This document shows, in pieces, positions 1-9,637 of a stretch of DNA of 40,512 nt (its first letter is position 1; every line of letters begins with the position of its first letter). Position numbers and translations under genes: made by a program. The notes beneath the pieces were generated by a model. That model was not told the origin of the DNA and did no database searches. It worked only from the letters and a program-made list of their open reading frames with translations. The stretch is from contig NZ_JBNPXF010000029.1 in assembly GCF_050433445.1 (NCBI RefSeq), positions 1 through 40,512 on the forward strand, read 5' to 3'. This DNA is from Kroppenstedtia sanguinis (lineage in GTDB: Bacteria > Bacillota > Bacilli > Thermoactinomycetales > DSM-45169).

Positions 1-8
1 AGTCCTGC

Positions 9-49
9 AAAAAAGGACGAACAGGAACCAACTGATTCCCCATTCGTCC
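9..49 (-). terminator. Terminator after the putative immunity gene
   Basis: On the minus strand the arms GGACGAA and TTCGTCC (positions 43-49 and 15-21) pair, with an inner GGAA/TTCC stem, and are followed by a run of six T. It lies directly after the stop of the gene at 57-851, so it probably ends the toxin-immunity transcript. Confidence 0.75.
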
Positions 50-56
50 CAAACTG

Positions 57-851
57 TTATGACGCCTCACCCTTATACAACGTCACCCCTTTTTCCTGAC
101 AAAACCGATCCACATCTTTCTCAAAGGTGCACAGAAATTCCCGAGTGTTCACTTTGCTTCGAGTCAGTTCCCGGTCATAGAAGCGAACCCGGACCTTGCC
201 ATCCGCCATCTCCTGTACCGCATCCGCTCCTAGGCGATCCTGCAAATAATCGATCACCCATTCCGTCGGTACATGGGCTTCAAACTCCTCCACCAACCGG
301 GCCACTTCGTCTTTGGTCTTCAGTGTATAAAGCGAATCCTCCACCCGTTCATACAGCGGACGGGGACGATACAGATAGGCGGGATGACCCATGAAGGCAG
401 TTAAATTGCGATCCGGCATCCACAATTCTTCTATGGCGGGCAGACCAGCCACATCGGTGAATACTTCCATCAGCTCCTGGGTTCTCCGTTCATTTAGAAC
501 GGGATCGTTGGTTTGAAAATATTTCAAGTCATCGTATTCTTCGACTCTTAACATTCCATCATTAACATCCAAACGATTGACATAGATTTCTTCTGTCACA
601 TTAGGATTAAAGAACGTAACATCGAATAATTCGTAGCGCTCCCGATCACTTAAAACTTCTTTTCGAACGGTATCGAAGGAATCGACATCTTTCAACCCTT
701 CATCATAGCTAAATAAAGCTCCCCTTAGCCATTCCACCTGACCCCAATGCTTCATCAGGATTTCTGTTACATTTAATCCTATATGCATATAATCTTGCTT
801 CAGATAGGAACCCCAGTAGGAAAACATCAGCCACCTTTGGATCTCTTCCAT
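57..851 (-). CDS. Hypothetical protein, probable immunity partner of the PrsW-nuclease toxin
   Basis: A 264-residue soluble acidic protein with no signal peptide or membrane segment and no family I recognise. The ATG is preceded by a GGGGAGGGTAAGG ribosome site that lies inside the last codons of the upstream gene; the two genes are only 5 nt apart, so they are co-transcribed and probably translated together. In polymorphic toxin loci the gene directly after the toxin tip is the immunity gene, and position, size and cytosolic character fit that role. This is inferred from context only; no Imm family motif was identified. The terminator immediately downstream closes a two-gene unit. Confidence 0.6.
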   Translation of the reverse strand: MEEIQRWLMFSYWGSYLKQDYMHIGLNVTEILMKHWGQVEWLRGALFSYDEGLKDVDSFDTVRKEVLSDRERYELFDVTFFNPNVTEEIYVNRLDVNDGMLRVEEYDDLKYFQTNDPVLNERRTQELMEVFTDVAGLPAIEELWMPDRNLTAFMGHPAYLYRPRPLYERVEDSLYTLKTKDEVARLVEEFEAHVPTEWVIDYLQDRLGADAVQEMADGKVRVRFYDRELTRSKVNTREFLCTFEKDVDRFCQEKGVTLYKGEAS

Positions 852-856
852 AATCC

Positions 857-3172
857 TTACCCTCCCCAGTCGATTCGGCGATATTTCACTGTGATACGGA
901 GCTGCTCTTCAAAAGCTTTCTTCATTTTCTCCAATGCTTCTTCAGATGCCCACTTCGGCACTTTCAGCATATACTCCACCTTCGCATCAGAATGAGTGAT
1001 GCCCAACTCCTTGGCAGAGGAAATCTTGTCCAGATTGTCGAGGAGATAATTTATCGATGCCTGATGCTTCTTAAATTGAATATAGCGTATCTGCCTTGCA
1101 TCAGTATTTGCCGGAATACCTTCTCTTGTGAATTTTTTTGGATTCTCCTTCGCCATTTCTGCTAATCGCTCAAAATCCTTTTTTGAATACATTTTCGCTT
1201 CTTCCACGATGGTAATCTTTCCATCTTTGACCACTATATCATCTGGAATCCCGAAGGTGGTTTTTCGTCCGGGATCCTCTTTATAAGCCTGATCCAAAAC
1301 GCTTTTAAACAAACTCTTGGTTTTGCTTGTCCCTAAGCTTCCTGGCAGGGGATCTTCTTCTTCAAAACGTTCCCAGCCCGTCTTCTTTTTCTCGGGCTCT
1401 TTTCCTTCTCCTCCCGGTCCGTTGGAAGCTCCGCTCCCGCGGGCTTGCCTCACATCGGGCTCGTTCCAATCTACTCTCGCGCCGGTGCCCGCCTCTTGCA
1501 TGGAGTGCCCTGGCATCCATCTCCGTGCCCAGCGCTGGAGGGTGGTTTTTCCTCGGTGGATCAGCTCATCCACCACCCGGAGGACTGGAACGCGACGGGC
1601 GAGTTGATCCGCTGCCACAGCCAACATGAGGACTCCGGCTTCCTGGGGTGGGCGCCGGAGCAGCTCCTTTCCCCACTGTTTCAAGGTTCCCACCGGATCT
1701 TTCAGGAAAGCCTTTGTCGGCTCCGGGTTTTGCAGGATGTCGTTGGCGGTGAGTGCGGCACCGAGAGCGGTGAATCCTCCGGCGAGGAAACCGCCTCCCG
1801 TCGCTACCGTCAGGATCCCGCCCAGTACGGTGACGGTGGTGATGACTCCTGCCTTTTCCCAACCCTTCAGCCCTTGCCACCAGTCTGCCAAGCGATCCAG
1901 CAATCCTGTGAAATAGGCTTCCGGGCCATCGGACAAGATCCACACATCGGCGGAGAGCCCGAGGAACAGGAGCCCCACCGCCAAGGCACTCCCCAGAATC
2001 AAGAAACGCCGGTGTAGGGTCTGATGCAGGGTTTCCTGTTCCATCCCTCGATGCGCCTCAGGGGGGGCCAGCAACGTGAAGCCGAGGCGCCTTCGTTCCC
2101 GGGTGAATAAGAGCATGTGGCCCCATACCTGGCGCCCCCGAGGAATCGTCTGCAAAATCGTCAACAGCTCGGTCAAGGGTTCCAAGCGGTGTTCACCAGG
2201 GAGGCGAGGAAGCCTTTCTCTCACCCGGTTCAACCTGCGGTAGTCCAGCCCGATGGCCAACAGAAAAGCCGCCACGAAGACCCATTTCAAGAAGTGCCCC
2301 TGTCCGGTCAGTCCATACAGCAACTCCGCCAGTAAAGGCATCCCGTCACTGTGAGCATTCCAAGCCCCATGGTCAAATACCGCCCAAGAAAAGATCGCCA
2401 AGGGGAGGAGGAAGGCCTTCTTTCCCCACCGCTTCTGCAAATGAATCCCCAGTCCGATCGCCAAGGTGACAAACCCGCTCCAGATCCCATGTCCGGAAGA
2501 GAAAGCGTGACTGCTTTCAAAGGAGCCGGGAAACAGGGTGAAGATTTCCCAATTTTGCTCGGTGTCGGACAATAACTCCGACAGAAAGCCCCAGAATCCG
2601 CTTCCGGAATCTGCCGTCACCCAACGCCGTAGCATCTCTTCCATAAAGTCGAACCCGACCCCAACCGCCGCGCCGGCCAGCAGATAGTCGGTGAGACTGA
2701 AGTGTTGCGTACGCCGGGTCCACAGGAAGAGGAGAAAGAAGGGGATCAGCTTCACCGTCTCCTCGATGAAGGGCCCCAACACTTCACTGCTCCAGTCCGC
2801 CCCCACGGAAAGAGCTCCCTGAGCGAACAGGCCGTGAATAAAGTAGAGGATCAAGGCTGATAAAGGGGCGGTCAGCCAAGCCCCCACCGCAAAAAAACGG
2901 GCGGTCCCCGTCCAGGTCATCGTCTTGCTGCGGGCGAGGAACCAAAATTGCCACAACAGGTAATAGCTCCATAAAAACTGAACCAAGGCCTGCCTCGCTT
3001 GCGGGATGAAGATCCAGGCGAGGAGGGCGAGGGGAATCAGGATCCAAGCCAACAGGATGTAGGCTTTTCTTCCCCAGTGAAGCAGTTGGTGATGGTCTTT
3101 TCTCCAGCGTTGCCAACGTTGCTCCCCATATTGCAGGCAAGTGGTTCCCCACTGCCGCATCGTTTCAAGCAA
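857..3172 (-). CDS. PrsW-family membrane protease fused to a C-terminal PD-(D/E)XK nuclease-like toxin domain
   Basis: About 771 residues. Residues 35-330 hold several membrane helices with the PrsW/CAAX-like motifs: EETVK near 137, a second MEEM near 177, His residues near 222 and 228, and HGAWN near 268. A second hydrophobic stretch (near 390-480) and a Gly/Pro/Lys-rich linker (near 570-620) follow. The last 140 residues change character: IPDD, then VEEAK 14 residues on, is the D...ExK signature of PD-(D/E)XK nucleases. PrsW-like peptidases are a known N-terminal module of some polymorphic toxins. I chose the TTG at 3172 because AGGAGG sits 7 nt before it; GTG 3178 and ATG 3160 are alternatives. 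The nuclease-encoding end (857-1320) looks AT-richer than the rest, typical of exchanged toxin tips. PrsW call is strong; nuclease call moderate. Confidence 0.75.
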   Translation of the reverse strand: MLETMRQWGTTCLQYGEQRWQRWRKDHHQLLHWGRKAYILLAWILIPLALLAWIFIPQARQALVQFLWSYYLLWQFWFLARSKTMTWTGTARFFAVGAWLTAPLSALILYFIHGLFAQGALSVGADWSSEVLGPFIEETVKLIPFFLLFLWTRRTQHFSLTDYLLAGAAVGVGFDFMEEMLRRWVTADSGSGFWGFLSELLSDTEQNWEIFTLFPGSFESSHAFSSGHGIWSGFVTLAIGLGIHLQKRWGKKAFLLPLAIFSWAVFDHGAWNAHSDGMPLLAELLYGLTGQGHFLKWVFVAAFLLAIGLDYRRLNRVRERLPRLPGEHRLEPLTELLTILQTIPRGRQVWGHMLLFTRERRRLGFTLLAPPEAHRGMEQETLHQTLHRRFLILGSALAVGLLFLGLSADVWILSDGPEAYFTGLLDRLADWWQGLKGWEKAGVITTVTVLGGILTVATGGGFLAGGFTALGAALTANDILQNPEPTKAFLKDPVGTLKQWGKELLRRPPQEAGVLMLAVAADQLARRVPVLRVVDELIHRGKTTLQRWARRWMPGHSMQEAGTGARVDWNEPDVRQARGSGASNGPGGEGKEPEKKKTGWERFEEEDPLPGSLGTSKTKSLFKSVLDQAYKEDPGRKTTFGIPDDIVVKDGKITIVEEAKMYSKKDFERLAEMAKENPKKFTREGIPANTDARQIRYIQFKKHQASINYLLDNLDKISSAKELGITHSDAKVEYMLKVPKWASEEALEKMKKAFEEQLRITVKYRRIDWGG

Positions 3173-3250
3173 GTACACCCCTCCTGTTCTGAAATTGATT
3201 CTATCGGAAATGGGGGAATTTTTCTACAAAAAATGCCCTCCGGTTCGGGG

Positions 3251-3279
3251 TTGAGAAAAGACTGAAAGGAAGGTACGAT
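3251..3279 (+). promoter_or_regulatory. Promoter of the S9 peptidase gene
   Basis: TTGAGA (3251-3256), 17-nt spacer, TACGAT (3274-3279). A start near 3286 leaves room for the AGGAGGGG ribosome site at 3309-3316 and supports the GTG start at 3325 rather than the TTG at 3295. Confidence 0.5.
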
Positions 3280-3324
3280 TTTCTGGAAAGAGACTTGACG
3301 ACTCCGCAGGAGGGGAAAGATTCA

Positions 3325-5120
3325 GTGACATCTGTTAAGAAATCGATCGACATCCGTAGGTATATGGAGATCCGTTCCGCTTTCAGTCCTTCTTTTGCCC
3401 CTGATGACCAGGGGATGTACTTTCTGTCCACGATGAGCGGCACTACCCAGGTATGGAAACAGGACGTGGAGCACCCGTGGCCAAGACAGATCACTTTTTT
3501 CCCAGATGGGGTGATGGGAGTCAGCACCTCTCCCCAGGAAGATCGCATCTTGGTCAGTGCAGACCAGGGCGGAAACGAGCGAGCCCAACTCTTTCTGATG
3601 GACGGGGACGGTTTGGAAATGAAGGATATATCCCAGGACCCGGACCACATCTATGCTTTTGGTGCCTGGTCTCCTGACGGAAACAGCCTCACATACGCTT
3701 CCAACCGGCGTAATGGAAAGAACTTCGACGTATACCTGTATGAGCTGAAGACAGACAGTCACCGGCTCCTACACCAGAGTGACCACACCAACTATGCTGG
3801 CCGCTTCAGTCCCGATGGGAAAAAAATTCTCTTTTCCCGGGTATACAACAATATGGACAACGACCTTTGTCTCCTGGACCTCGACACTGGAAACACCCGC
3901 TGGCTCACGCCTCACAAAGGGGAGGCTGTTTTTGCCGGAGCCCGTTTTTCCCCTGATGGGGATAGTCTGTTTCTCCTGTCCGACTGGGAGAGTGAATTTA
4001 CGCGTGTGGTCCGAGTCGATCTGAACACTTTGGACTGGACCTGGTTGACAGAGGATCAATGGGATGCGGAAGGCCTCTCCCTGTCTCCCGACGGTGGCTT
4101 CCTCGCTTTCACTCAAAATGAAGGTGGTAACTCCCGTTTGAAGATCCTGGATCTGGACGCCTCTCGCTCTCTGAAGCTGCCGGAACTGCCCCAGGGGGTA
4201 ATTCTGGGAACGACATGGAGCTGGCAGGGAAACCGGTTGGCCTTCACCTTGAACAGCCCCCGCCATGGAACGGAGATCTGGCAGATCCAGCTGGAGAAAT
4301 CCAATCCCGAGCGAATCACTTATGCTTCCATCTCCGGGGTTCCCCAAAACACCTTGATCGCACCGCAGGAGATCACCTACCCCTCCTTTGACGGACTAAA
4401 GATTCCCGCCTTCTATTATCGCCCCCCGGATCAGAAGGGTCCCTATCCCGTCATCGTGTGGGTCCATGGGGGACCCGAGTCCCAGAGCCGAAACAACTTC
4501 AACCCATTGATCCAATTTTTCCTGCAACGGGGGATGGCCGTCTTGGTCCCCAATGTCCGGGGTAGCTCCGGATACGGCCGCACCTATGTCCATCTCGATG
4601 ATGTTCGCAAGCGAATGGATTCCGTCACCGATCTGGCCCAGTGCGTCGATTGGCTGAAAAAACACGGCAATGCGCGGGAGGATGCCATCGCTGTCATGGG
4701 AGGAAGCTACGGCGGATTCATGGTGTTAGCGGCTTTGACCCATCATCCCGATCTGTGGGCCGCCGGGGTGGATATCGTGGGGATCGCCAACCTCCGCAAA
4801 ACACCAGCCCCTACCGCCGCCACCTGCGAGAATCGGAGTACGGCACTATCGAGGATGACGGTGATTTCTTCGATCAGGTCTCCCCGATTCACCATGTAGA
4901 CAACATCCGAGCCCCTCTCTTCGTCGTCCACGGCGCCAACGATCCCCGTGTCCCCATATCCGAAGCGGAACAGATCGTCGACGCCCTCAAAAAACGCAAC
5001 CACCCGGTGGAGTACCTCCGCTACGAAGACGAAGGCCACGGCCTCGCCAAACTAGAAAACCGCGTCCACGCCTACAGCGCCATCGCGGAATCCTTGGAGA
5101 AGTGGTTGATGAAGAAGTGA
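3325..5120 (+). pseudogene. S9-family (prolyl oligopeptidase-like) serine peptidase, frameshifted
   Basis: The N-terminal two thirds are WD40-like/beta-propeller repeats (several SPDG motifs), followed by an alpha/beta hydrolase domain with the nucleophile motif GGSYGG (Ser codon 4705-4707, residue 461). After the residues ANLR (about 4800) the frame breaks: the continuation NTSPYRRHLRESEYG, the Asp motif HGANDPR and the His motif DEGHG are in another frame ending at 5120. Alignment by eye suggests a loss of about 10 nt (roughly TFLE in relatives). The catalytic Ser is thus separated from Asp and His, so the enzyme should be inactive. The damage looks recent because both halves are otherwise well kept. 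Start is GTG 3325 with CAGGAGGGG 9 nt upstream. Family members are cytosolic acylaminoacyl-peptidase-like enzymes. Confidence 0.85.
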
Positions 5121-5133
5121 ATATAGAGTGATC

Positions 5134-5160
5134 AAAGGGCTGCCTAATTGGCAGCCCTTT
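5134..5160. terminator. Terminator between the S9 pseudogene and jetC
   Basis: Perfect 11-bp stem AAAGGGCTGCC/GGCAGCCCTTT with a 5-nt loop, lying between convergent genes. Short T tracts on both sides mean it could serve either direction. Confidence 0.75.
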
Positions 5161-5221
5161 GGCCAATCTCCACTTTAACCATTACCAACCCAGACGTTCA
5201 ACCAAAAATAAGGGCTTCCTC

Positions 5222-8200
5222 TCATACTGAGGGATCCACATGATAAAACCCCTTCTCGATCTCCTCCGCCTTCATTACTTCTCTGCCAAAGGCCGGTTGT
5301 AATTGGAGGCTGTATATAATGGGAAAACGGGCCAGGATTTCTTCGTCTTTATGGGCGGTCAGACAGATGAGCTGGATCGCATTTTGTTCGGCAATCCGAA
5401 ATACCGTCTCCAAAATGTGAGGAGATGAAGCTTTTCCAAAGGGATTATCAGCGATAATCGTTTTATGGGCGCGGGGATTTCCGGTGGTTTGCCGGCGAAT
5501 ATAACTGATCAACACCATAAACATGGTCATGTAAATGCTGTAGTTTTCTCCACCGGACCAGCGGGCCACTTCATCCCAGGGGGCGTATTCCGTTCGGGAC
5601 CGACGGGCGATCGATTCTTTTCTCGGTTTATAAACGGTGACCTGGCAATTTTCCAAGGGTGTCAGCAGGTGAAGGAGGTTACGGGTCCGCAATTTTTCTT
5701 CCATCCGGAGGTTCAGTTGGTCATCCTCCATTCCCTCCGCACTCCATTGTTGCAGATCCTTCAATGCTTTTTCCAGGTAGAGGGACATCTTCTCCTGTCC
5801 TTCCTCTTCCTCCCAGGACGGCCAGTCAATCCGGATGACTTGCAAGGTCCGATCGTACATTTCCACCCGTGCACTTTTAGGTATTTCTAATATACTGTCA
5901 TGGATAGTTTTGGCACGTTGTAGACAGAGCTGGACCAAATGGTGATGATTTTTCTCACTCTCTTCCAAAGTACGTTGAAATTCCTTTTCGTAATGATCCA
6001 AGGCCTCATAAATCCGCACAAAATGAGTCTCCACAAAATCAAAATCATAGAGTCGCCCATCCGCATGGATTTCGCGCATCACCCGGACAAACTGATGCAA
6101 CTTGGGATTGTTCCGCTCCTGGAGCTGCTGAGTAAAGCGCTGAAATTCCTGTTCCAGAACACGCTTTTGCTCTTTTATTCTTTTTCCGTTCTCCTGCCAC
6201 TCCTTCATTCCATTCTGCACTGATTCTCGTGGAGTCAGATGTAATGACTCCCATTCGGCATCCGTCAACGACAATATTTCTTCGCCTGTTTCATCTGCTG
6301 GCAGCTCTTCCAAGCGACTGGATCGTTGGTCACTGATGCGCTCCGCCAGTTCCCGATATTCGTTTTGCCGTCGCTGTTCCCCATCCAGAAGTTCCACCAG
6401 ATCCGTCCGTTCCTTGTTCACATCTGTCAATTCTTTTTGGAAACCGCTGTATTGGTGATCATGACGTTCCGGTGAATAGTCCGGGAAAGGCTCCCGACCA
6501 TGATCGTTCATGACGCGCTTCCGACACTCCTCACAGCCCCCGTGCCATCGGCTCACTCTCCTTTGCCATTGGTTCCAACGCTCAACGGCAACTTTCTCCG
6601 CTTCTTTAGCCTCGTGAACCCGTTGTTCCCCCTCTTCCAACTCATTCCGGGTGATTTCCCGCCGGTGTTCCCGCAACCATTCATCCGAGAAATGGAGCTG
6701 TTTGATTTTATAGAGTGCTTCCTCCCTCAGCTTTTCCTCTTTCTCGATCAGTCTCTTCAAAAAGGTGACATCGGTATCTTGTTTTTTGATTAAGGACTCT
6801 TCCGTTTCAACATCTGCTTTGCACTGGAAATACTCTTTATCTGTCGGCTCCGCTTCCACTTCATGCAAACGGAAACGCCGCTCCTCATCGACCAGTTTTC
6901 CAATCACTTCCACACAATCCCGCAGCCTCTGCCTGCCCTCCTCCTGCTGGTTCCGGATCTTCTCCAACTCGTTTTCCAATCGCTCCATCCTTTGATTCAA
7001 TTCCTCTTTTTGTTTGAGAGCCTGGCTTTTCTCTTCTGTTTTGTCGGGGAGTAAATTCACCCATTTCAAAAATTCCTCCAGGCGACTCATTCTCTTTTCG
7101 CTGATCCGTTCTTCTTTTTCTTTCTGTTGCAACTGATGTCGGAGGTTTTCCCGCTGTGTGGACAACTCTTGTTTCAGCCGGTGGATCCGGCCCAGTTCTT
7201 CCTCCAGGTGATTCGATTCCTCAGCGATCTCCTTTTCCCTCCCGATCCACTCCTGAACCCGGTCCGCGCTGAATTCCAGGTAAAATTTCTTAATCAGATG
7301 TGTGCAGTCAAGAACTCTTTTCTCCTTTTCCGCCACCTCTTTCAAACGAGATGCCAACTCCTCCCGCTTGGAACCCAAACGTTGTTTGAAATCGGTAAAG
7401 GCCTCCGTTTCGGAATACAGCTTCACCAATGGGGGTTGATAAAGATACACTCCTCGTTCCACAGTGAATAAGTGAAGGTCCGGCAATTCCATCGATCCGC
7501 TTAGATTGGCTGTGCTTTTCACAAGGAAGAGAATGGGAAAATCCGCCGACCAGGACTGATTTTGCCGCATCACCCGCTTGACTTGGTTCAGCTGATTCTC
7601 TTCCACCAAAATCGAAAAGGGAAGCAGAGGCCGGGACCGCAGAATCTGTTCCTTTTCCTGCCTGGATAAAGGTTGTCGTGAGAGCCATTCCGCCCCCAAT
7701 ACAGCGGAAATTCCCCTGTGTTCCAACCGACGTTGGATCCGAACCAGTTCCCCATGGGGGACATAATAGTCAACTCCTTCAACCCACACCCACTTTTCAT
7801 CCAACCGGGCCCTCTCCGCCTGCAAATCCGCCCGGTCGCTCTGCACCCTTTGCAAGTGTCGATCCGCTTGGCTGATGAGCTCTTCTTTATCAGCATAAAG
7901 ATCCGGAATGTGACGCAGGCCGATGGTATGATTCCACTCTCTTTTCAGCTCCTCTGCACGTCGGGAATAAATGGACAGCTGCTGATCCAGGTTTTTCTTT
8001 TCCGAAATGATTTCCGTCTTCCTTGTCATCAACTGAATATTTTCCTGTTCCAATTGCTCCTTCTTTTCTTCCATCGATCCCAGCTTCAGCTCCAGTTGTT
8101 GTTTCTCGTCTCGGATTTCTTTGCGGGAAGCCTCCTCCTCGTCCAAGACCTTTTGGGGAGAATGGGCCGCATCTTCTCCCAACTCCCGCCTGACTTCGGC

Positions 8201-9637
8201 TGCTTTCTCCTCGTACTGGCGAAGCCACTCCTCCACTTTCCCCAGTTCCTTCATCAAACTTTCTTCACGTTGCCGGCTCTCTCTCAAGGTTTCTTCGATG
8301 TGTTTCCGTCGGGAAGCTAGCTCCCCGTTTTCTTGCTCGATTTTGAACTTGTGACCTTCCCGCTTCTCCTTCTCCCGTTGCCAACTAAAACGCAAGTGCC
8401 TCTTCAACTTCTCCAGTTCCCGATGACTGTCCGGGGTCTTCCGCTCCAACAACTCCAGCTCTCTGGAATACTTGTAGAGGTTCTGTTCCGCCTCCTCCGC
8501 ATCGTTAAAAGCTTTTAACGTTTGCAGAGACGCCAAGTGAGATTTAGCTTCCCGCAGCAGTTCCGACATTCGATTCTTTTCTGTTTCCGACTCCCTACAT
8601 GCCCTCTCTCCCTCTTCCAATTCCAGCAGTTGCGCGTAATAGCGGTGACTGTCGATTTTCCATATCAGATCCTTTCGGACATCCTCCAGCATCTTCCGTT
8701 TCTGTTCCAGACTCTCCGCCCTCTTTTTGGATTCCTTCTGAAGTCGGTCAAAGGTTTTCCCCAAACGTTCCAACCACCGGTGAGACGCAATCAGTTGTGA
8801 ACCGGTCTGTTTTACTTTTTCCGCTTCTTTCAGCACCGTTTCTGCGTGGTCGCGGATCACCTGAAAATCGGAGATATTCTGCTTGATAACGGGGATTTTC
8901 AGTAACATCTTTCGGTGTTCCTGAAAAGCGTTCACCAATTCTTTTCTTCTGGATTCTGTCTGGTAGATCACTTCTTCGGCATGGGGAATCAATAGATGTT
9001 CCAACAATTGCTGTGCGGTTTTGCTCCGCTCGAAAAACTTTTCCACGCCACCTTCCGTCCCGTTGGTATCCCGAATGCTTTTCCATTCTTCGGGAAGCAC
9101 TTGGAACTGGCGCAATCTCCGATGGTACTCCTTGATCGAATCAAACACTTGCACTCGCTGTCGTTCCCGCTCCCGCAACCAGTCCTTCATCTCCTGAAAC
9201 TGGATCGGCCGTTTGGAGCCGGCTTCCTGCTCCGCAAAAAAGGGAAGAGATTCAATCCTCAGCGAAGGATCCTCCCCATAATCAAACAGATAGGTAAAAT
9301 AGCGGACCGAATTCCGGTCATCCGGACGAGGATTGGTAAAACAGAAACCGGTACACAGATAACTGGGTTGATCCCCTCCGGAGTCCAGCACCCATTCCAC
9401 TGCAACCTGTCCGGTGTACCGTTCGTGCAGCAACAAATCGGCGATCCGGCGGTCATTGATTTTCTCGTTAGGCAGGACGGTCTGCATGATCAGTTGCAGG
9501 AGCAAGGTTTTCCCGCCCCCATTTGCCAAAAGTACAATGGCATTTTTCCCGTGAAAATCAAAGGTGATATCCGGATATTGCTTTTTGCCTCCGTCATACC
9601 GGATATTGGAGACACGAACCCGATGGATTTTCGGCAT
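5222..9637 (-). CDS. jetC: Wadjet JetC / MksB: SMC-like ATPase
   Basis: 1471 residues with the SMC/MukB plan. An N-terminal ATPase half carries the P-loop LANGGGKT (37-44); very long charged coiled coils rich in E, K, R and Q follow; a non-coiled hinge-like insert lies near 600-770; a second coiled coil and a C-terminal half carry the ABC signature WSGGEN (1360-1365) and Walker B TIIADNP (Asp 1397). In Wadjet, JetC with JetA and JetB forms a loop-extruding SMC complex that recognises circular plasmid DNA and hands it to the JetD nuclease. The ATG overlaps the jetB stop by one base (TGATG), so translation is coupled. The residue after the Walker B Asp is Asn rather than the usual Glu, and the first P-loop Gly is Leu. 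No frame damage seen. Confidence 0.92.
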   Translation of the reverse strand: MPKIHRVRVSNIRYDGGKKQYPDITFDFHGKNAIVLLANGGGKTLLLQLIMQTVLPNEKINDRRIADLLLHERYTGQVAVEWVLDSGGDQPSYLCTGFCFTNPRPDDRNSVRYFTYLFDYGEDPSLRIESLPFFAEQEAGSKRPIQFQEMKDWLRERERQRVQVFDSIKEYHRRLRQFQVLPEEWKSIRDTNGTEGGVEKFFERSKTAQQLLEHLLIPHAEEVIYQTESRRKELVNAFQEHRKMLLKIPVIKQNISDFQVIRDHAETVLKEAEKVKQTGSQLIASHRWLERLGKTFDRLQKESKKRAESLEQKRKMLEDVRKDLIWKIDSHRYYAQLLELEEGERACRESETEKNRMSELLREAKSHLASLQTLKAFNDAEEAEQNLYKYSRELELLERKTPDSHRELEKLKRHLRFSWQREKEKREGHKFKIEQENGELASRRKHIEETLRESRQREESLMKELGKVEEWLRQYEEKAAEVRRELGEDAAHSPQKVLDEEEASRKEIRDEKQQLELKLGSMEEKKEQLEQENIQLMTRKTEIISEKKNLDQQLSIYSRRAEELKREWNHTIGLRHIPDLYADKEELISQADRHLQRVQSDRADLQAERARLDEKWVWVEGVDYYVPHGELVRIQRRLEHRGISAVLGAEWLSRQPLSRQEKEQILRSRPLLPFSILVEENQLNQVKRVMRQNQSWSADFPILFLVKSTANLSGSMELPDLHLFTVERGVYLYQPPLVKLYSETEAFTDFKQRLGSKREELASRLKEVAEKEKRVLDCTHLIKKFYLEFSADRVQEWIGREKEIAEESNHLEEELGRIHRLKQELSTQRENLRHQLQQKEKEERISEKRMSRLEEFLKWVNLLPDKTEEKSQALKQKEELNQRMERLENELEKIRNQQEEGRQRLRDCVEVIGKLVDEERRFRLHEVEAEPTDKEYFQCKADVETEESLIKKQDTDVTFLKRLIEKEEKLREEALYKIKQLHFSDEWLREHRREITRNELEEGEQRVHEAKEAEKVAVERWNQWQRRVSRWHGGCEECRKRVMNDHGREPFPDYSPERHDHQYSGFQKELTDVNKERTDLVELLDGEQRRQNEYRELAERISDQRSSRLEELPADETGEEILSLTDAEWESLHLTPRESVQNGMKEWQENGKRIKEQKRVLEQEFQRFTQQLQERNNPKLHQFVRVMREIHADGRLYDFDFVETHFVRIYEALDHYEKEFQRTLEESEKNHHHLVQLCLQRAKTIHDSILEIPKSARVEMYDRTLQVIRIDWPSWEEEEGQEKMSLYLEKALKDLQQWSAEGMEDDQLNLRMEEKLRTRNLLHLLTPLENCQVTVYKPRKESIARRSRTEYAPWDEVARWSGGENYSIYMTMFMVLISYIRRQTTGNPRAHKTIIADNPFGKASSPHILETVFRIAEQNAIQLICLTAHKDEEILARFPIIYSLQLQPAFGREVMKAEEIEKGFYHVDPSV

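Noticed and set aside
1445..2017. Long plus-strand open frame opposite the PrsW gene
   Set aside because: It is a shadow of the GC-rich minus-strand gene: no ribosome site, no recognisable domain, and several overlapping frames of the same kind exist there.
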